This document shows positions 38,529 through 49,480 of a stretch of 64,000 nucleotides of DNA, piece by piece. The notes beneath the pieces are model-generated. The model was not told where the DNA came from, searched no databases, and saw only the letters and a program-made list of their open reading frames with translations. The stretch's first letter is position 1, and every line of letters begins with the position of its first letter. Both the position numbers and the translations under genes were made by a program. This stretch comes from Bradysia coprophila. Its lineage: Eukaryota > Arthropoda > Insecta > Diptera > Sciaridae. Where the stretch lies: assembly GCF_014529535.1 (NCBI RefSeq), contig NW_023504022.1, forward strand, positions 10,293,028 through 10,357,027, given 5' to 3'.

Positions 38529-41199
38529 TTTTCGGCTATTGTCCTATACAACCTCGAACACAAACGTCTAACTACAACTAAATCAAACTATGGAACCAAT
38601 GTACTAATGTCACCAAAATTGATAATGCTAATGATAACCCGTTTCGTGAAGGTTGTCGGTGATGAAAATAAAAAAAAACGCAACACGCGCTTACGCTTAC
38701 TTATTAAAAAAAAAAAAGAATGACCAAACGCGGCTATGTGATGCCCATGCGAACATGGTAACATATTCTTCGTTTTTCATTGTCACGACCCACACATTAT
38801 TCTCCATATGGTAAGACGTAACGATAAACTTGCAACATACCGGCACGATTCCATTTCAAACCGGTCAACAATAAAAATAAATCGAAAATGCATTTTCGCA
38901 TGAGTCTAGGAACCTGAATTTCGTTATCTTTAAATTGGAAATCTTATATTGCGACAGGTCTTCTCAATTAAATCACAGAGACCAAAAAGAATTTACAGTC
39001 GGTGACTCTGAAATAGGTTATTAAATTGGATACAGCTATTTTTCAGGTGGTGAATTCATACAAACAAAAGTTTACAAAAGACCTTAGACGAATTTATGAT
39101 TGGTCTTAGACTTTTATACTTGCTTGTATGGCTGAAATACTTAAACACATACGGTAAAACCGCACAAGGCTATCAAAAATGTTTTGTTTGTCAGCCGAAA
39201 AACAGGTGGAACGAAATGATTAACTTATTTGAGAGTCGCCGACTGTAATTGAATTTTAAAATATCTAGTGATTCGACGATTTCTTTAAGTAACGATGAGG
39301 GTGAGTACATATCATTAGTATAATTAACGAATCTATTACTTTTTTAGATGAAGTATTATCAACAGATTTGAAAGTTGTTTATGCTAACATTTAGCCGATT
39401 TTGTATATTTTAAATGTTTGGTCTGACTCTATCGCTGTTTGGCAGGATAATCTGATATTTGCACACTCCATGATCTGAACGACAAAAACGTTTTTTCCTC
39501 GTCATTTTCTTGCATAATAAATTATTGCTGAATTTTTGAAATTTCGTGGATTTGCTAAAAAAAACTTTCTTGACCAGGACAGGGCCTATTTTAAGGAAAT
39601 TAAATTTCCAAAAATTCTTAAATTTTTCACTTTTCGTCGTTTCAGCTAAAAACACAACAGATTGCATCGTAAATGAGGTTTTTACTGCCTTTTTAGTTGT
39701 TTTTCATGTCTTTGAGCTTAACTGATTACTTCGGAATGAGATCTAACAGAAAACAAAATTTGGAAATTTGGAAAGAATTTTTGTGAAATTTGTGAAATTT
39801 TGAAAATTTTTGGAAAATAAATTCCTTAAAATAGGCCCTGCCAGGAAGACCACTCAGTGTCACTGTGGAAGCCCTAGGTTCCGTGACTGTCTAATGACGA
39901 TCGTCATCAGATCACAGATAAAAATTGAACAAATAAATATGCCATTTTTCACAATGAATAAATTTAAATATTTTGATCTACTTTCGATAAATCTATTTAA
40001 GGAAGGAAATAACGCGGAAATTAAATCAGTTTTAATTGAGATGTTGACTTTAGTAACAAAATTATGATTCACGGAAATCGATCCCTGTTGTCTTTGTTTG
40101 TAAATTCATTAGGGCTGTTTAAGTAACGCTTGCACACTTTATGTGAAATGCTATCTCTCCGAAGTGTGGATGAGATTCTCTAATGAGCCGAAATACACCG
40201 ACATTTTTTTATATTTCGTTTTACTGTCCTTGTTACATGCAAAGAATGCTCCACTTTGGTGCTGTCAGTATCGTTCATATCTGACTGAGTACGCAGGTAA
40301 AATTACTTTCTTAAGTTCTGTAAAGTTTTAAAATAAAATTTTCGACTAACTACCTTCTGCACCTTGTACTATTTGAACAGCCACTTATCACTTATTCGGG
40401 GAAATGAAGCGTATGAAGCGTATAATCATTTTTTTTTTTCAGAGTTACTCCAATCGACTTGAAATTGAAACATTTCCTTCTATAGTTTTTACTATATAAA
40501 GCCAAATACCCTCCTGATACTCGTCTGATATAGCCGTCTGTCAAAAATTAGGGTCTCGTATGACTCAATCAAAACGTCTTCATTACATATCGATTCCTGA
40601 TTACTAATGACCCGAGAATTTAACTTCTCGCTGTGAAGACCTGCACTAATGCTTCCGACGCGTACGACCCATGAATATATTAACCGGGAATTTACGGGAA
40701 ATTAGATTTTAAAGAGTTTTTAATGTTTGACGAGTTAAATAGTAACTCGTGATTTTGTGCAAATAAAAGCAAACTTAAATTTTTTTCTAACATTTACAAA
40801 GGAACTATCGCCTCCTCAAGCACCTTCAACTTTGCAACAGTTAAAAAAGATTTGAAATGTCCCAAAGTCACTAGACTTTTGTGCGCATTCAGAAGCTCTA
40901 AGAATGCTTCGTCAAATGATTAGATAACTTTTAACTCTCATTGTGTATATTACACTACCAATTAGACTTAATGTTATAATATTCACAATTGAATTTTCAT
41001 CAATTTTCCCGCACCTCCTGTTTCCGACAATTCAGTTTGCATAAATGACCACTATATTAGCAGTGGAAACATTTGTATCAGCTTTCAGTGAGATATTTGG
41101 ATGCAGATTTAGGGTACTCATATAATTGTCATTGAAAAGAAATTTTTGCTCTGAATGCAATCTGACGTCAACAGACGCCGAAACATTTTGTTTAACAAG
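38529..41199. other. Intergenic region between LRR and Aly/REF genes
   Basis: This lies upstream of both diverging genes (LRR minus, Aly/REF plus). It contains one hAT-like MITE (39580-39840). Other open frames are short and without domains; I see nothing else I can support. Confidence 0.5.
39580..39840. mobile_element. hAT-like MITE with CAGGGCCTA termini
   Basis: The left end CAGGGCCTATTTTAAGGAA and the right end TTCCTTAAAATAGGCCCTG are perfect inverted repeats, 261 bp in all. CCAGGA is found directly outside both ends; a full 8-bp duplication is not preserved. The same CAGGGCCTA ends occur on the 55839-56618 element. Confidence 0.75.
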
Positions 41200-42106
41200 A
41201 TGGCACAAGGCTCAAGGTTTAAATTACTTTTCTCCAAGAACAAACCCAAGCCCAAGGTAAAAGTAAATAATTAAAACGAAAAATTTGAAAAGACAAAGTT
41301 CACGACTCGAATCAATTGGCCAATTTCAGCCTGACATTAACGAAACCTGGCAGCATGACATGTTCGAACCATACGAAGAATCGTTCAGAGCTGATGAACG
41401 ACAATCGCGACGGCGTGAAAATCATCGATCAGCACAAATCAATTTGTCCAACTTGGAACGAAAAGTCTCAAAGGAAGATCTGTACGATTTGTTCTCGTTG
41501 ATTGGAAACTTGCAAGACGTACGCCTAGCTTGTGACAGATATGGACGGTCGGAAGGTATTTATCCAGCTGTACACCGTTTCTTCGAATCGGGAATCGACA
41601 TACGATTGGTGCGTTGATTTTTCAGGGACAGCCATTATAGTGTTCGAACGAAACGTGGATGCAGTGGAAGCAATGCATCGATATAATGGATGTTGCCTAG
41701 ACAATAAAGTCTTGAAAATGGAACTGATGCACAGTTCCAGTGAAACATCGGTGCCGGTTCGCTACAAGAATAGCATTTCGAACGGTATGTATGGGACAAT
41801 GGGGCACGCGAATATGTTTTGTTTTTTCAATGTATAACCATTCAATGATGACCGTTGTTACCACAAAGACCACCTTCATGTTTAGGACTATGAGTTTAAA
41901 ATTAGGGTAGGTTCTGTCTCAGTATCAGTTGTTGTTTCCAGTTAAAATGTCACTCTTTTTCCTTTGGTCTTTTCTTATCGATTGACAATATTTTCTCTCT
42001 CATTGTTTTTCCAGACATTCAGACAAACGATGTTACCTCGCGATCTCACATGATGGATGTTCAAAATGTGGTAGATCATTTCGCATATCTGCAAATAAAT
42101 AAGTAG
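41200..42106 (+). CDS. Divergent Aly/REF (THO complex subunit 4-like) RNA-binding protein, 177 aa
   Basis: Exons 41200-41256, 41330-41555, 41626-41784 and 42015-42106 join in frame to 177 residues. Aly/REF proteins bridge spliced mRNA to the export receptor in the nucleus. The hallmark WQHDMF (residues 26-31; WQHDLF in Aly) precedes an RRM (about 54-130): INLSNLERKVSKEDLYDLF is the RNP2 side, GTAIIVFERN..A..AMHRYNG the RNP1 side, both close to Aly. Unlike usual Aly (about 250 aa), the N-terminus is only a short basic stretch (KNKPKPK): there are no RGG repeats and no LDDIIKLNR-type UAP56-binding motif, and the C-terminal tail is unrelated. It is likely a diverged, intron-bearing paralogue rather than a retrocopy. 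An AATAAA lies at 42246. Confidence 0.82.
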
Positions 42107-43641
42107 AAATTACTGTTCATAAGTTCAAGATAATGTGAGCAAATGTAGCAGCGTCACTTGTTTAAGAATCAATTTTTTTTAAATGAAGGTGTTTTTACTC
42201 CAACCATAATAGTTGTGATGTGCCTTTAGCTATAAGAAACTTAAAAATAAAAATATTTTGCCAATGCATAGAGAAGCCTTTGTCTTAAATTAAGCAAACA
42301 AAATTGAATGCTGAACGGCGTTCAAAGTTCGCGAATGTTTTATATTATCTTCGGTCAAGTCTTCGATGAGGTTTGGGGGTGATATAATTTCAAGGGTGAA
42401 GAGGCTAATATTTAGCTCTGCGTACTGCAGCGAGAAGCTGTGTCAAAAGCGAAAAGCATTAAGAGGACAACAATATGCTTCTGACACATGTTTAAATAAG
42501 GCAACTCTCAGCTCATCGAAATAATTCTGAAAAAATAGTTTTCACATTATGTTCAACTTCAAGCTATAAACAAAAACCTAACCGGTCGGAATCCGATCCA
42601 ACAATTTATGAGACGCGGTATCCCGCTAATGAAAATGCAATTTAGAAATGCAGAGACTTACCACTCGCTCGACCACTCTATCGATTAAAATGCGACAGTG
42701 GCTAGTTCGCAATGCATCTATCCTAAACGTTCATTTTTTTTGTAAGGAATGGAACAGGTCAAGTATCGTTTGATCTCAACCTGAAATCAGAACTGATCTG
42801 ACCTGAATTTTGTCAGTTCAAAAACTTACCTGAATCCTGATTTGACCTTTAACCTGATTTGAATTCGTGAAAAAATTGAAATCGAATTTTCAATGAAAGA
42901 TCATAAAAACCGGTTAGATCAGATGAGATTTTTCTTTTTCAGGCAGAGTCAGGTGTTAAGTTAATTCTGTTCGGACTCTGTTCCTAAACCCAACAAACAG
43001 GCAAAGCTTGATTATCGATTTCACAGCTCTAGGATATTGAAATTCATTGATTAATGGGATAGTCGCGAGCGTAGCGAGTGTGAAATTTTTGCATTTTGCA
43101 CGGAAGCAACCTATTGCACAGCTTTTTTTATTCGATTTTCTCAGCACCCATCTAGGTTAATTTGGCCTGCGATGAGGTTTTAGGACCTGACCTATTCCGA
43201 ATCTTAATTTTACAATCGGAAACAGAAAATTGTTTAAACTTTCGTGCCCTTCCAAACCGTATATTGAAAGGAACGCACTTAAATGTGCAAGATTAAGGTA
43301 TGTTCTATAAGAGCTTTTCTCAAGTTAATAATTTCTCAATATATTATGACTTTGTGTTGCTGGTATCACAAGAAGAGTTCAACTTCTAGATGTTGTTTTG
43401 CTTGTTTTGGATCCAATAAACAAATTTATCCGAACAAGCGTTTCATTCTCAGTAACTTTTTAATTTGTGAATTATCGCAACATTAATTTACAACTAGATT
43501 GGTGTAATCGAATGCTTCGTTTCGTGACTCGATCTGCTCATATCTGTAATAACTTACCTACTCATTCAATTATCATTTTATCAGATAACATGTTCAATTC
43601 AATATTCCATATCTCAAAATGTTCCAACACTTTTCTAATTC
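42107..43641. other. Intergenic region
   Basis: It contains the poly(A) region of the Aly/REF-like gene (AATAAA at 42246) and a stretch (42770-42960) with repeated short CCTGA.TTTGACCT motifs. No coding evidence. Confidence 0.5.
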
Positions 43642-44805
43642 ATGATTCAGTCCATCAAAAGCGGTCGATCCGGTCAAATTGTACTTACGATGGCAGTCAA
43701 TCACTACCAACACATAGCAGCTATTATTCTCCTTTCGTTTACTACATCTTTTATAAAGCTATCTTGTGCTTGTGACTTAGTTCCATCGAACGATGAATCT
43801 TGTTTTGAGCTATCAGCAACTCCTTACGTCACATACGACTCGTCTCAATTCGGTCCAACTATCGAGGGAGCGAGCGTAAATGCCAAAGGTGATATGTTTG
43901 CTGTGAACTACGGTACCAGCGAATCGACATACCAGCTTGGTCAAGTTTTTCCTCAGCAGCGACTCTTTTATAGTGACATCAATACGAATTCATTCTTCAA
44001 CGGCATACGATTCTTAAATTCTGTCACAGCTTTAGTGGCAGACGTTGCTAATCATCGTGTTTTAAAGTTGACTGTAGACGATGGATATGTCGTCACAAAC
44101 AGCACAAATTATTGCAGCGATGCGACTATGATACAGCCGAATGATCTTACGGTGTCGAAGACAGGGACGGTTTTCACTTCGGGAATGAATTGGATAGCCG
44201 ACACCGATGATACCGATGGGGATATATGGTCTTGTCTTCCAGATGGTACGGCTAAACGATTGGATTTGTTAGGCCGCACAAATGGCATAGAATTGAGCCC
44301 TGACGAACGACATTTGTATGTGTCTGAATCCTATAATCGAGCTGGACTTCCCATTGTCCAAAAGATCTGGAGATACAACACAAACATTGAAGAGGGGACG
44401 ATTTCAGACAAAAAATTATTTGCTGATTTCAGTTCGATCGATCAGACTACTGAATTCGATATCGACGGCATGAAAACGGACATCAATGGGAATTTGTTTG
44501 TAACGCGTCATACCGCTAATCATGTGGCTGTTTTTTCACCACAGGGAGCACTAATTGGTAAAATTGCACTAAACTTTCCCATGCCAACGAATCTAGAATT
44601 CGGTGGAGTGAACGGAACCACTCTGTATATCGTTGGACAGTGTGCACAGGAAGGAAAAGGTTGTGTAGACCAAATCGAAGTTAATACGCCGGGACGCTCT
44701 TGGACTATGCTTCAAGCCTCAAATGCACGGCGTACACTTCAAGTAAACAATTATTTGCGTTTGTCGATTGTGACTCTTGTCCTTTTCTTAGTTAGAGTGT
44801 TGTAG
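43642..44805 (+). CDS. Secreted SMP-30/gluconolactonase-like beta-propeller protein
   Basis: A single exon of 387 codons from 43642; the second Met (43690) is a better start, because it directly precedes a signal peptide (IAAIILLSFTTSFIKLSCA). The mature part reads as an SMP-30/gluconolactonase-like six-bladed propeller, with the typical stretch QPNDLTVSKTGTVF, then DGDIWSCLPDG, GRTNGIELSPDERHLYVSE and KIWRYN, and later DGMKTDINGNLFVT. Family members are metal-dependent lactonases or esterases; the Asn and Asp of RTNGIELSPD and DGMKTD sit where metal ligands are expected. The last 16 residues (LRLSIVTLVLFLVRVL) are hydrophobic, suggesting a GPI or membrane anchor. The wording of the motifs resembles fungal and bacterial secreted members more than insect regucalcin. 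AATAAA at 44889. Substrate unknown. Confidence 0.82.
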   Translation: MIQSIKSGRSGQIVLTMAVNHYQHIAAIILLSFTTSFIKLSCACDLVPSNDESCFELSATPYVTYDSSQFGPTIEGASVNAKGDMFAVNYGTSESTYQLGQVFPQQRLFYSDINTNSFFNGIRFLNSVTALVADVANHRVLKLTVDDGYVVTNSTNYCSDATMIQPNDLTVSKTGTVFTSGMNWIADTDDTDGDIWSCLPDGTAKRLDLLGRTNGIELSPDERHLYVSESYNRAGLPIVQKIWRYNTNIEEGTISDKKLFADFSSIDQTTEFDIDGMKTDINGNLFVTRHTANHVAVFSPQGALIGKIALNFPMPTNLEFGGVNGTTLYIVGQCAQEGKGCVDQIEVNTPGRSWTMLQASNARRTLQVNNYLRLSIVTLVLFLVRVL

Positions 44806-45753
44806 TCGTTCAAGTGTAAAGGGATTATGTTTTTAGTGCCAGTGCGGTTAGTTATTCATTTCTAGTCCGAAATGTAGTGAGATTTTTAAATAAAATTATT
44901 TTATTTTACGTTGGAGTTTATTAAGTCATCCAACGTCTATGATAACTTGAGATGGTCTTATCAATGGTCTACGAGAGTAAGTGGACATTCATAAATTAAT
45001 TGCACTCTTTTGTTAGAGCGCCCTCATCTTTCTTTTCCTCTGACTCTGACAAAGACGTAGTATTTTGGTGTACTCAGAGGAGTGGAAATTTGTTATCTAA
45101 TAGCATTTGGAGAATTTAGGGCTATGAGAAACGGTTACTGTGTAAAATATGAATCACGATTTTTCAAAATATCCAGGTGGTACTCCATTCTACGTGAAGA
45201 AGGCAGTGTGGCAGTGTACTTTCTGTGTGAAATATGACACTTCGACTAGTACGAGTTACACTCTTCCTTGCAAATCGCCAAAATATACTGTACGAATATC
45301 CTCGCTAACGCAGAGAAGGTGCTGATGCTATACGTTGCGACCTTGTCTATCCATACAGTGTCTATTTTAAATAAGGATGGCAATAATCGAACGATCGAAC
45401 GTTATTAGTAAATTAAGCATCTTGGATAGTACAGCTATCACGAAAGTCCGATACAACGCCATCTCTTTATTAAAAGCAAAGAAATGCATAAGACCTGGGC
45501 CATCTGTTTTGTGATAGGTACAACATTGTGAGCCTCCATAGCACTCTCACAGTGCTATGGAGCCTCACACACTTTAGCGCGGTTGTATATAAACATCTAT
45601 ATCGAGTAAGTATTTTTGTAATTTATTCATCGATTTTCAAAATGTATTGTGATTTGTAACTGTGTAAGAGAACGACCATTTCGGGACACTCTCCGGCACT
45701 TTTTCAGTTCGTTTCATTCAAACAAACACAAAATTTCGCATTTCTTTCTATTG
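44806..45753. other. Intergenic region with a short perfect hairpin
   Basis: The 3' UTR of the propeller gene ends near 44900. At 45528-45570 the sequence AGCCTCCATAGCACT is followed, after a 5-base loop, by AGTGCTATGGAGCCTCAC. Nothing else is recognised. Confidence 0.55.
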
Positions 45754-46251
45754 TTAAGCCAAATCTGTTGATTTATCTCGAATAATTGACAGCCTGGAGT
45801 TACTGCGACAATCTGAATTGAATTTTGTGTTCTCGCACGCACTAATTTCTTCCGTTGGTGAATGTTGCTTCTCATACTGTACGACATGTGGGTAGGTTAT
45901 TTTACTCATCAAGGACTTAAATATGACCATAATGCAAAGGATGATGACATCCCAGCATAGAAAGCTCATTGAAACTCCTTCGTTTATCCACTTCGAAGTC
46001 GACCTTCGTATCCGAATCGATATAATGAAGAATGCGATACTTAAAATGTTCAAAATGAACCAACCGAAACCATAACAGCAAACTTTAAAACACTGATTGA
46101 AGAAAATCTCGTCAACTCTAAAATAAACATACAAGACTATTCTCACCCTTCTTGCATCCGTTTTATGGCTTCCTTGGTGGTCATATCGATATTGGTTATA
46201 ATTTGTCATCAATCTGAGCAAAATTAAGATCAGCAGAAGCGTTGTTGCCAT
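45754..46251 (-). CDS. Small multi-span membrane protein, unrecognised
   Basis: An open frame of 187 codons runs from 46317, but its first codons lie within a palindromic repeat, so the Met at 46251 (MATTLLLILILLRLM) is preferred, giving 165 residues. Three hydrophobic segments are visible: MATTLLLILILLRL, FGWFILNILSIAFFIISI, and FLCWDVIILCIMVIF. The tail after them is polar with several Ser and Glu. No family is recognised. A 29-base GT...AG stretch inside (about 46105-46135) is too short for an intron and would break the frame. It may be one exon of a larger gene or a diverged copy. Confidence 0.4.
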   Translation of the reverse strand: MATTLLLILILLRLMTNYNQYRYDHQGSHKTDARRVRIVLYVYFRVDEIFFNQCFKVCCYGFGWFILNILSIAFFIISIRIRRSTSKWINEGVSMSFLCWDVIILCIMVIFKSLMSKITYPHVVQYEKQHSPTEEISACENTKFNSDCRSNSRLSIIRDKSTDLA

Positions 46252-46292
46252 GAAATGCGACACTATAACTATAAGGAAGCATAGTGTTAGGG

Positions 46293-46502
46293 CAAGGCAG
46301 CTCTCTAGCAATATCACACCAATTGTTTACAAAATTCGGAGGCCAAAAATCGTACAGTGTTCGCTTCTAAATTTCATTATTTTAGAAGTGTATGAACGCA
46401 GTGTAATGAAATTTACAAGCGGACACTGTCTCCTAATTGGCCTCCTGTTTGGCCTCCTAATTTTGTTAACAATTGGTGTGATATTGCTAGAGACTGCCTT
46501 GG
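46293..46502. mobile_element. Palindromic MITE (CAAGGCAG...CTGCCTTG)
   Basis: The left arm CAAGGCAGCTCTCTAGCAAT, continuing through ATCACACCAATTGTT, is matched by an inverted right arm ending CTAGAGACTGCCTTG; a further pair (TTCGCTTCTAAATTTCATTA region against TAATGAAATTTACAAGCGGA) closes the hairpin. About 210 bp, non-coding. Confidence 0.7.
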
Positions 46503-46598
46503 TTAGAGGAATTCTTTTGAAAAACAGCCGACCAAGAAATCGGACGAATTTTCCAGCCGAATTTTTTATATGTGCCCAGAAAGGTATAAGACCCTTCT

Positions 46599-47159
46599 TC
46601 TTCTTCTTCTTTTTCAGCCTGTTTCTATCCACTGCTGGATGTAGGCCTCTCCAACTTCTTTCCATTTCGTACGATCCATTGCCATTTGCTGCCAGTTTGT
46701 ACCTGCAATATTCTTAATTCCGTTTGTCCATCTCTCTGGTGGTCTACCTATAGCTCGTCTTTTATATGGTCGCCAGTTCATGATCTTTTTGGTCCAACGT
46801 TCGTCTGTCCTTCTTGCAATATGTCCCGCCCAGCTCCATTTCAGAGATGCTATTCTTTCCATGACATCAACGACCCTGGTTTGTTGTCGAATCCATTGAT
46901 TCGTCATTCTGTCTCTGAGTGTTATTCCAAGCATACTCCGTTCCATGGCTCTTTGTGTCACTCTCAATTTATCTTCGGATGCTTTTGTTAAAGTTAACGT
47001 TTCCGCTCCATAAGTGAGCACTGGAAGGACACAAGTGTCGAAAACTTTGCGTTTTAGACTATTATTCATTTTGCTTTTGAAAATTAGTCTGAGTTTTCCG
47101 AACGCTGCCCATGCAAGACCAATCCTACGTCTTATTTCTGCAGTTTGGTTGTCCAGACC
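46599..47159 (-). mobile_element. RTE-type LINE, 3' part (segment 1 of 2)
   Basis: On the minus strand the frame reads KLKLGLDNQTAEIRRRIGL, then KVFDTCVLPVLTYGAETLTL, RVTQRAMERSMLGI and GRPPERWTNGIK. These are hallmarks of the post-catalytic C-terminal part of RTE-clade LINE reverse transcriptases. The element ends in a GAA microsatellite tail at about 46599-46615, as RTE elements often do. A Penelope-like element is inserted at 47174 and the LINE resumes at 48939. Only the 3' part exists here; the endonuclease and catalytic RT domains are absent. Confidence 0.88.
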
Positions 47160-47224
47160 TAACTTCAGTTTATTTGTAGAGAAAATCGGTATCGCTCAAT
47201 TTGTTCCAAAATCAATTTATTTTT

Positions 47225-47267
47225 GCCAAATTAATTTCGACATCAAATAGATGCCATCATCAGTGGC
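47225..47267 (-). ncRNA. Hammerhead ribozyme motif in the left Penelope terminal repeat
   Basis: On the minus strand, same sense as the element's gene: stem I GCCA/UGGC, core CUGAUGA, stem II GGCAUC/GAUGUC with loop UAUUU, core GAAA, then AUUAAU and an NUH site (AUU) before UGGC. All conserved core positions are present in 43 nt. Stem III is only about 2 bp, as known for the minimal hammerheads of Penelope-like elements, which are thought to act as dimers; AUUAAU is self-complementary, as a dimer would need. Cleavage is predicted, not shown. Confidence 0.8.
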
Positions 47268-48801
47268 TGAAAACATTAATTTCATGAGGACCTAATCATA
47301 ATACAACATATAGCAACACACATACCACGAATGTTTATATAATAAGTTTAGACACGCATTAAAAAGTGTGCTTCGTCATATGCGACTCCAATGCTAAACT
47401 AAAATACATAATTTCACATTAGAATAACAACTTAGCAAACTAATACCGGTCAACTTACTAAAAACTTAAACATTGGTAGTCACAAACATCAAAAATCTTT
47501 AAATTAATCAATGAAAGAAGTCTGTAACAACAGACATTCAACTAGACTGAGTGTATCTAACTAATCGTAAAAAACACACAAATTCGTGTAACAAAGCAAC
47601 AGCACACAGTGCAAATTTCACCAGAATTTCAGATAATGTTACTGTACGACGACGGCAAGAATATGCAATCAGTCTGTTTGTTGAGACAATTCGGTGTCTT
47701 TTTTATCGCAATCATTTCTAGAATGTCTCTCTTCTTTTGATTACTTTCTCGATAGACAATTTTAACATCTTCCCATAGCGGCGTGTGACCAGTAGAAATT
47801 GCATGATCACATAATGCGCTATGTTCATTGTTACTGATGCCTATGTTATATTTATGCTGACCAGTTCTAGACTTCAAATACTGTAAAGTCTGGCCAACAT
47901 ATTTACATCCACAACTACATGGAATCGAATAGACAACATGTGACTGTTTCATCTTCGGTGTCGGATCTTTCAATTTACTGAAAACTGACTTCTTTAGGGT
48001 GTTGTCTCCTTTACCAATCAGCATAACGTCATTCTTGCATATGTTCTTCAGCTTTTCAAACAACCCTTTAACATAAGGTACTGCAACTATAGGAAGTTTT
48101 TCTTTCGGTAGCGCTTTTTCATTCTTGTCAAACTTTTCTTTGGTCACTTTCATTAAACTCTCAACTAATCCAATTGGGTAAAGATTTTTTCTGAGGGTTT
48201 CTCTTAACAAATCCAAATTTTTGTTGTGAAATTCAGGTTCGGAAAGGAGGAAAATCTTTTGCGTCAAAAGTGTAACGGTGTTGCGTTTGTAGGACGAAGG
48301 TAAGTGCGACTTGAAATTAAGATACCGGCCAGACCATGTGTCTTTATGATACCAATCAGTTTTAATGCTGCGGCCATCACGTATGCATAACACTTCTAAG
48401 AAGGATATTCTACAATCCTGTTCTTCTTCAACGGTGAATTGGATGTGTTCATTATATCTGTTAAATTCAGCTTTAGTCTCATTAACTTTGTCTGCCGGAA
48501 CAGCTGTTATGATGTCATCAACAAACCGCCAGTAGAAAGGTAATTTGAATTTCAGCTTTCGAATAACATCATCTTCTAAAATCTCCATGACTAAATCTGC
48601 GAAAACTGGGCTGGCAGGTGATCCCATTGGAGAACCAAACACTTGACGATAGAATTTCCCAGAATTTTAGTTTAGCATTGGAGTCGCATATGACGAAGCA
48701 CACTTTTTAATGCGTGTCTAAACTTATTATATAAACATTCGTGGTATGTGTGTTGCTATATGTTGTATTATGATTAGGTCCTCATGAAATTAATGTTTTC
48801 A

Positions 48802-48844
48802 GCCACTGATGATGGCATCTATTTGATGTCGAAATTAATTTGGC
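48802..48844 (+). ncRNA. Hammerhead ribozyme motif in the right Penelope terminal repeat
   Basis: Identical 43-nt motif to that at 47225-47267 but on the plus strand, because the terminal repeats are inverted. CUGAUGA and GAAA cores, a 6-bp stem II with one G-U pair and a 4-bp stem I are all present. A transcript crossing both repeats would carry one ribozyme in sense and one as its complement. Confidence 0.8.
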
Positions 48845-48938
48845 AAAAATAAATTGATTTTGGAACAAATTGAGCGATACCGATTTTCTCTACAAATATT
48901 TAAAATACGCTCATCGATTTACAATAACTTCAGTTTAT

Positions 48939-49101
48939 GTCCTAGATATACATAGCTGTCGACTCGTTCAATGACAGTGTCACCAATTTTGATTTCTCTA
49001 TCGTCCCCGATGTTGGTCATGACCCTAGTATCAAAAAACCTTTTCAAAAAATTCATCGAAGCTTGTGTCGCTAGTCGGATGTGATCAAAAACCGAAAACA
49101 T
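48939..49101 (-). mobile_element. RTE-type LINE, segment 2 of 2
   Basis: The minus strand reads TRVMTNIGDDREIKIGDTVIE and RVDSYVYLGHKLKL, the segment that directly precedes KLKLGLDNQTAEIRRRIGL of segment 1. It confirms that one LINE copy was split by the Penelope-like insertion. The 5' boundary is uncertain; similarity fades near 49075-49101. Confidence 0.85.
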
Positions 49102-49368
49102 GCATTTTTCTTACAGAAATTTCACCAGTTCACCAAATAGAGTCTTGTTGACAAAGTATACAACAATTTTATTAATAAATAGAGTCTTATTATTCAACCG
49201 AAAAAAGACTGAAAACTTTCACTTTTTTTACAGAAATTTCTAGATGTCCACAAGTCGCACAAACTCAGAAATTTAGAAATTTAATTTCCTTTACTAGGGA
49301 GGGAAAATGGACTTTCCGTCCCTAGGGAAAAGTCTCTTCTTCCTTCGTAAAGGAAAGCGTCATACTAC

Positions 49369-49480
49369 ACACGGGAAATAATTTGATATTTCGTATCCAA
49401 ATGAGTAAAAGTACCTCGGGCTAAAGCCCTCTCACACTTTTACTCATCTGGATACGAAATATCAAATTCCTTCCCTTGTT
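49369..49480. mobile_element. Hairpin element (GATATTTCGTATCCA arms)
   Basis: AATTTGATATTTCGTATCCA, then ATGAGTAAAAGT on the left pairs with ACTTTTACTCAT, then TGGATACGAAATATCAAATT on the right, with a short CG-containing loop (CTCGGGCTAAAGCCCTC). Probably a small MITE; no target duplication seen. Confidence 0.6.

Larger units (their letters stand above)
47174..48924 (-). mobile_element. Penelope-like retroelement with inverted terminal repeats, inserted in the LINE
   Basis: It lies inside the RTE LINE and is flanked by the 14-mer TAACTTCAGTTTAT (47160-47173 and 48925-48938). Repeats of about 230 bp at each end (about 47174-47402 and 48664-48897) are near-perfect inverted copies, the pseudo-LTR arrangement known for Penelope elements. 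Between them a minus-strand frame (47629-48642, 337 codons) encodes the later part of a reverse transcriptase (GSPASPVFADLVME, then YWRFVDDIITA) and a GIY-YIG endonuclease (VVYSIPC..CKYVGQT). The 5' half of the coding region is missing, so it looks incomplete. The near-identity of the repeats suggests a recent insertion. Confidence 0.9.

Noticed and set aside
41285-41617. Aly/REF-like gene starting at a TTG codon at 41285
   Set aside because: A proper ATG at 41200 with a 73-base GT-AG intron ending at 41329 joins in frame and places WQHDMF correctly.
46105-46135. A 29-base GT...AG intron in the small membrane protein
   Set aside because: Too short and not a multiple of three; the frame is open across it.
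46250-46717. 155-codon plus-strand frame
   Set aside because: It runs through a palindromic repeat and the antisense of the LINE end; no protein-like features.
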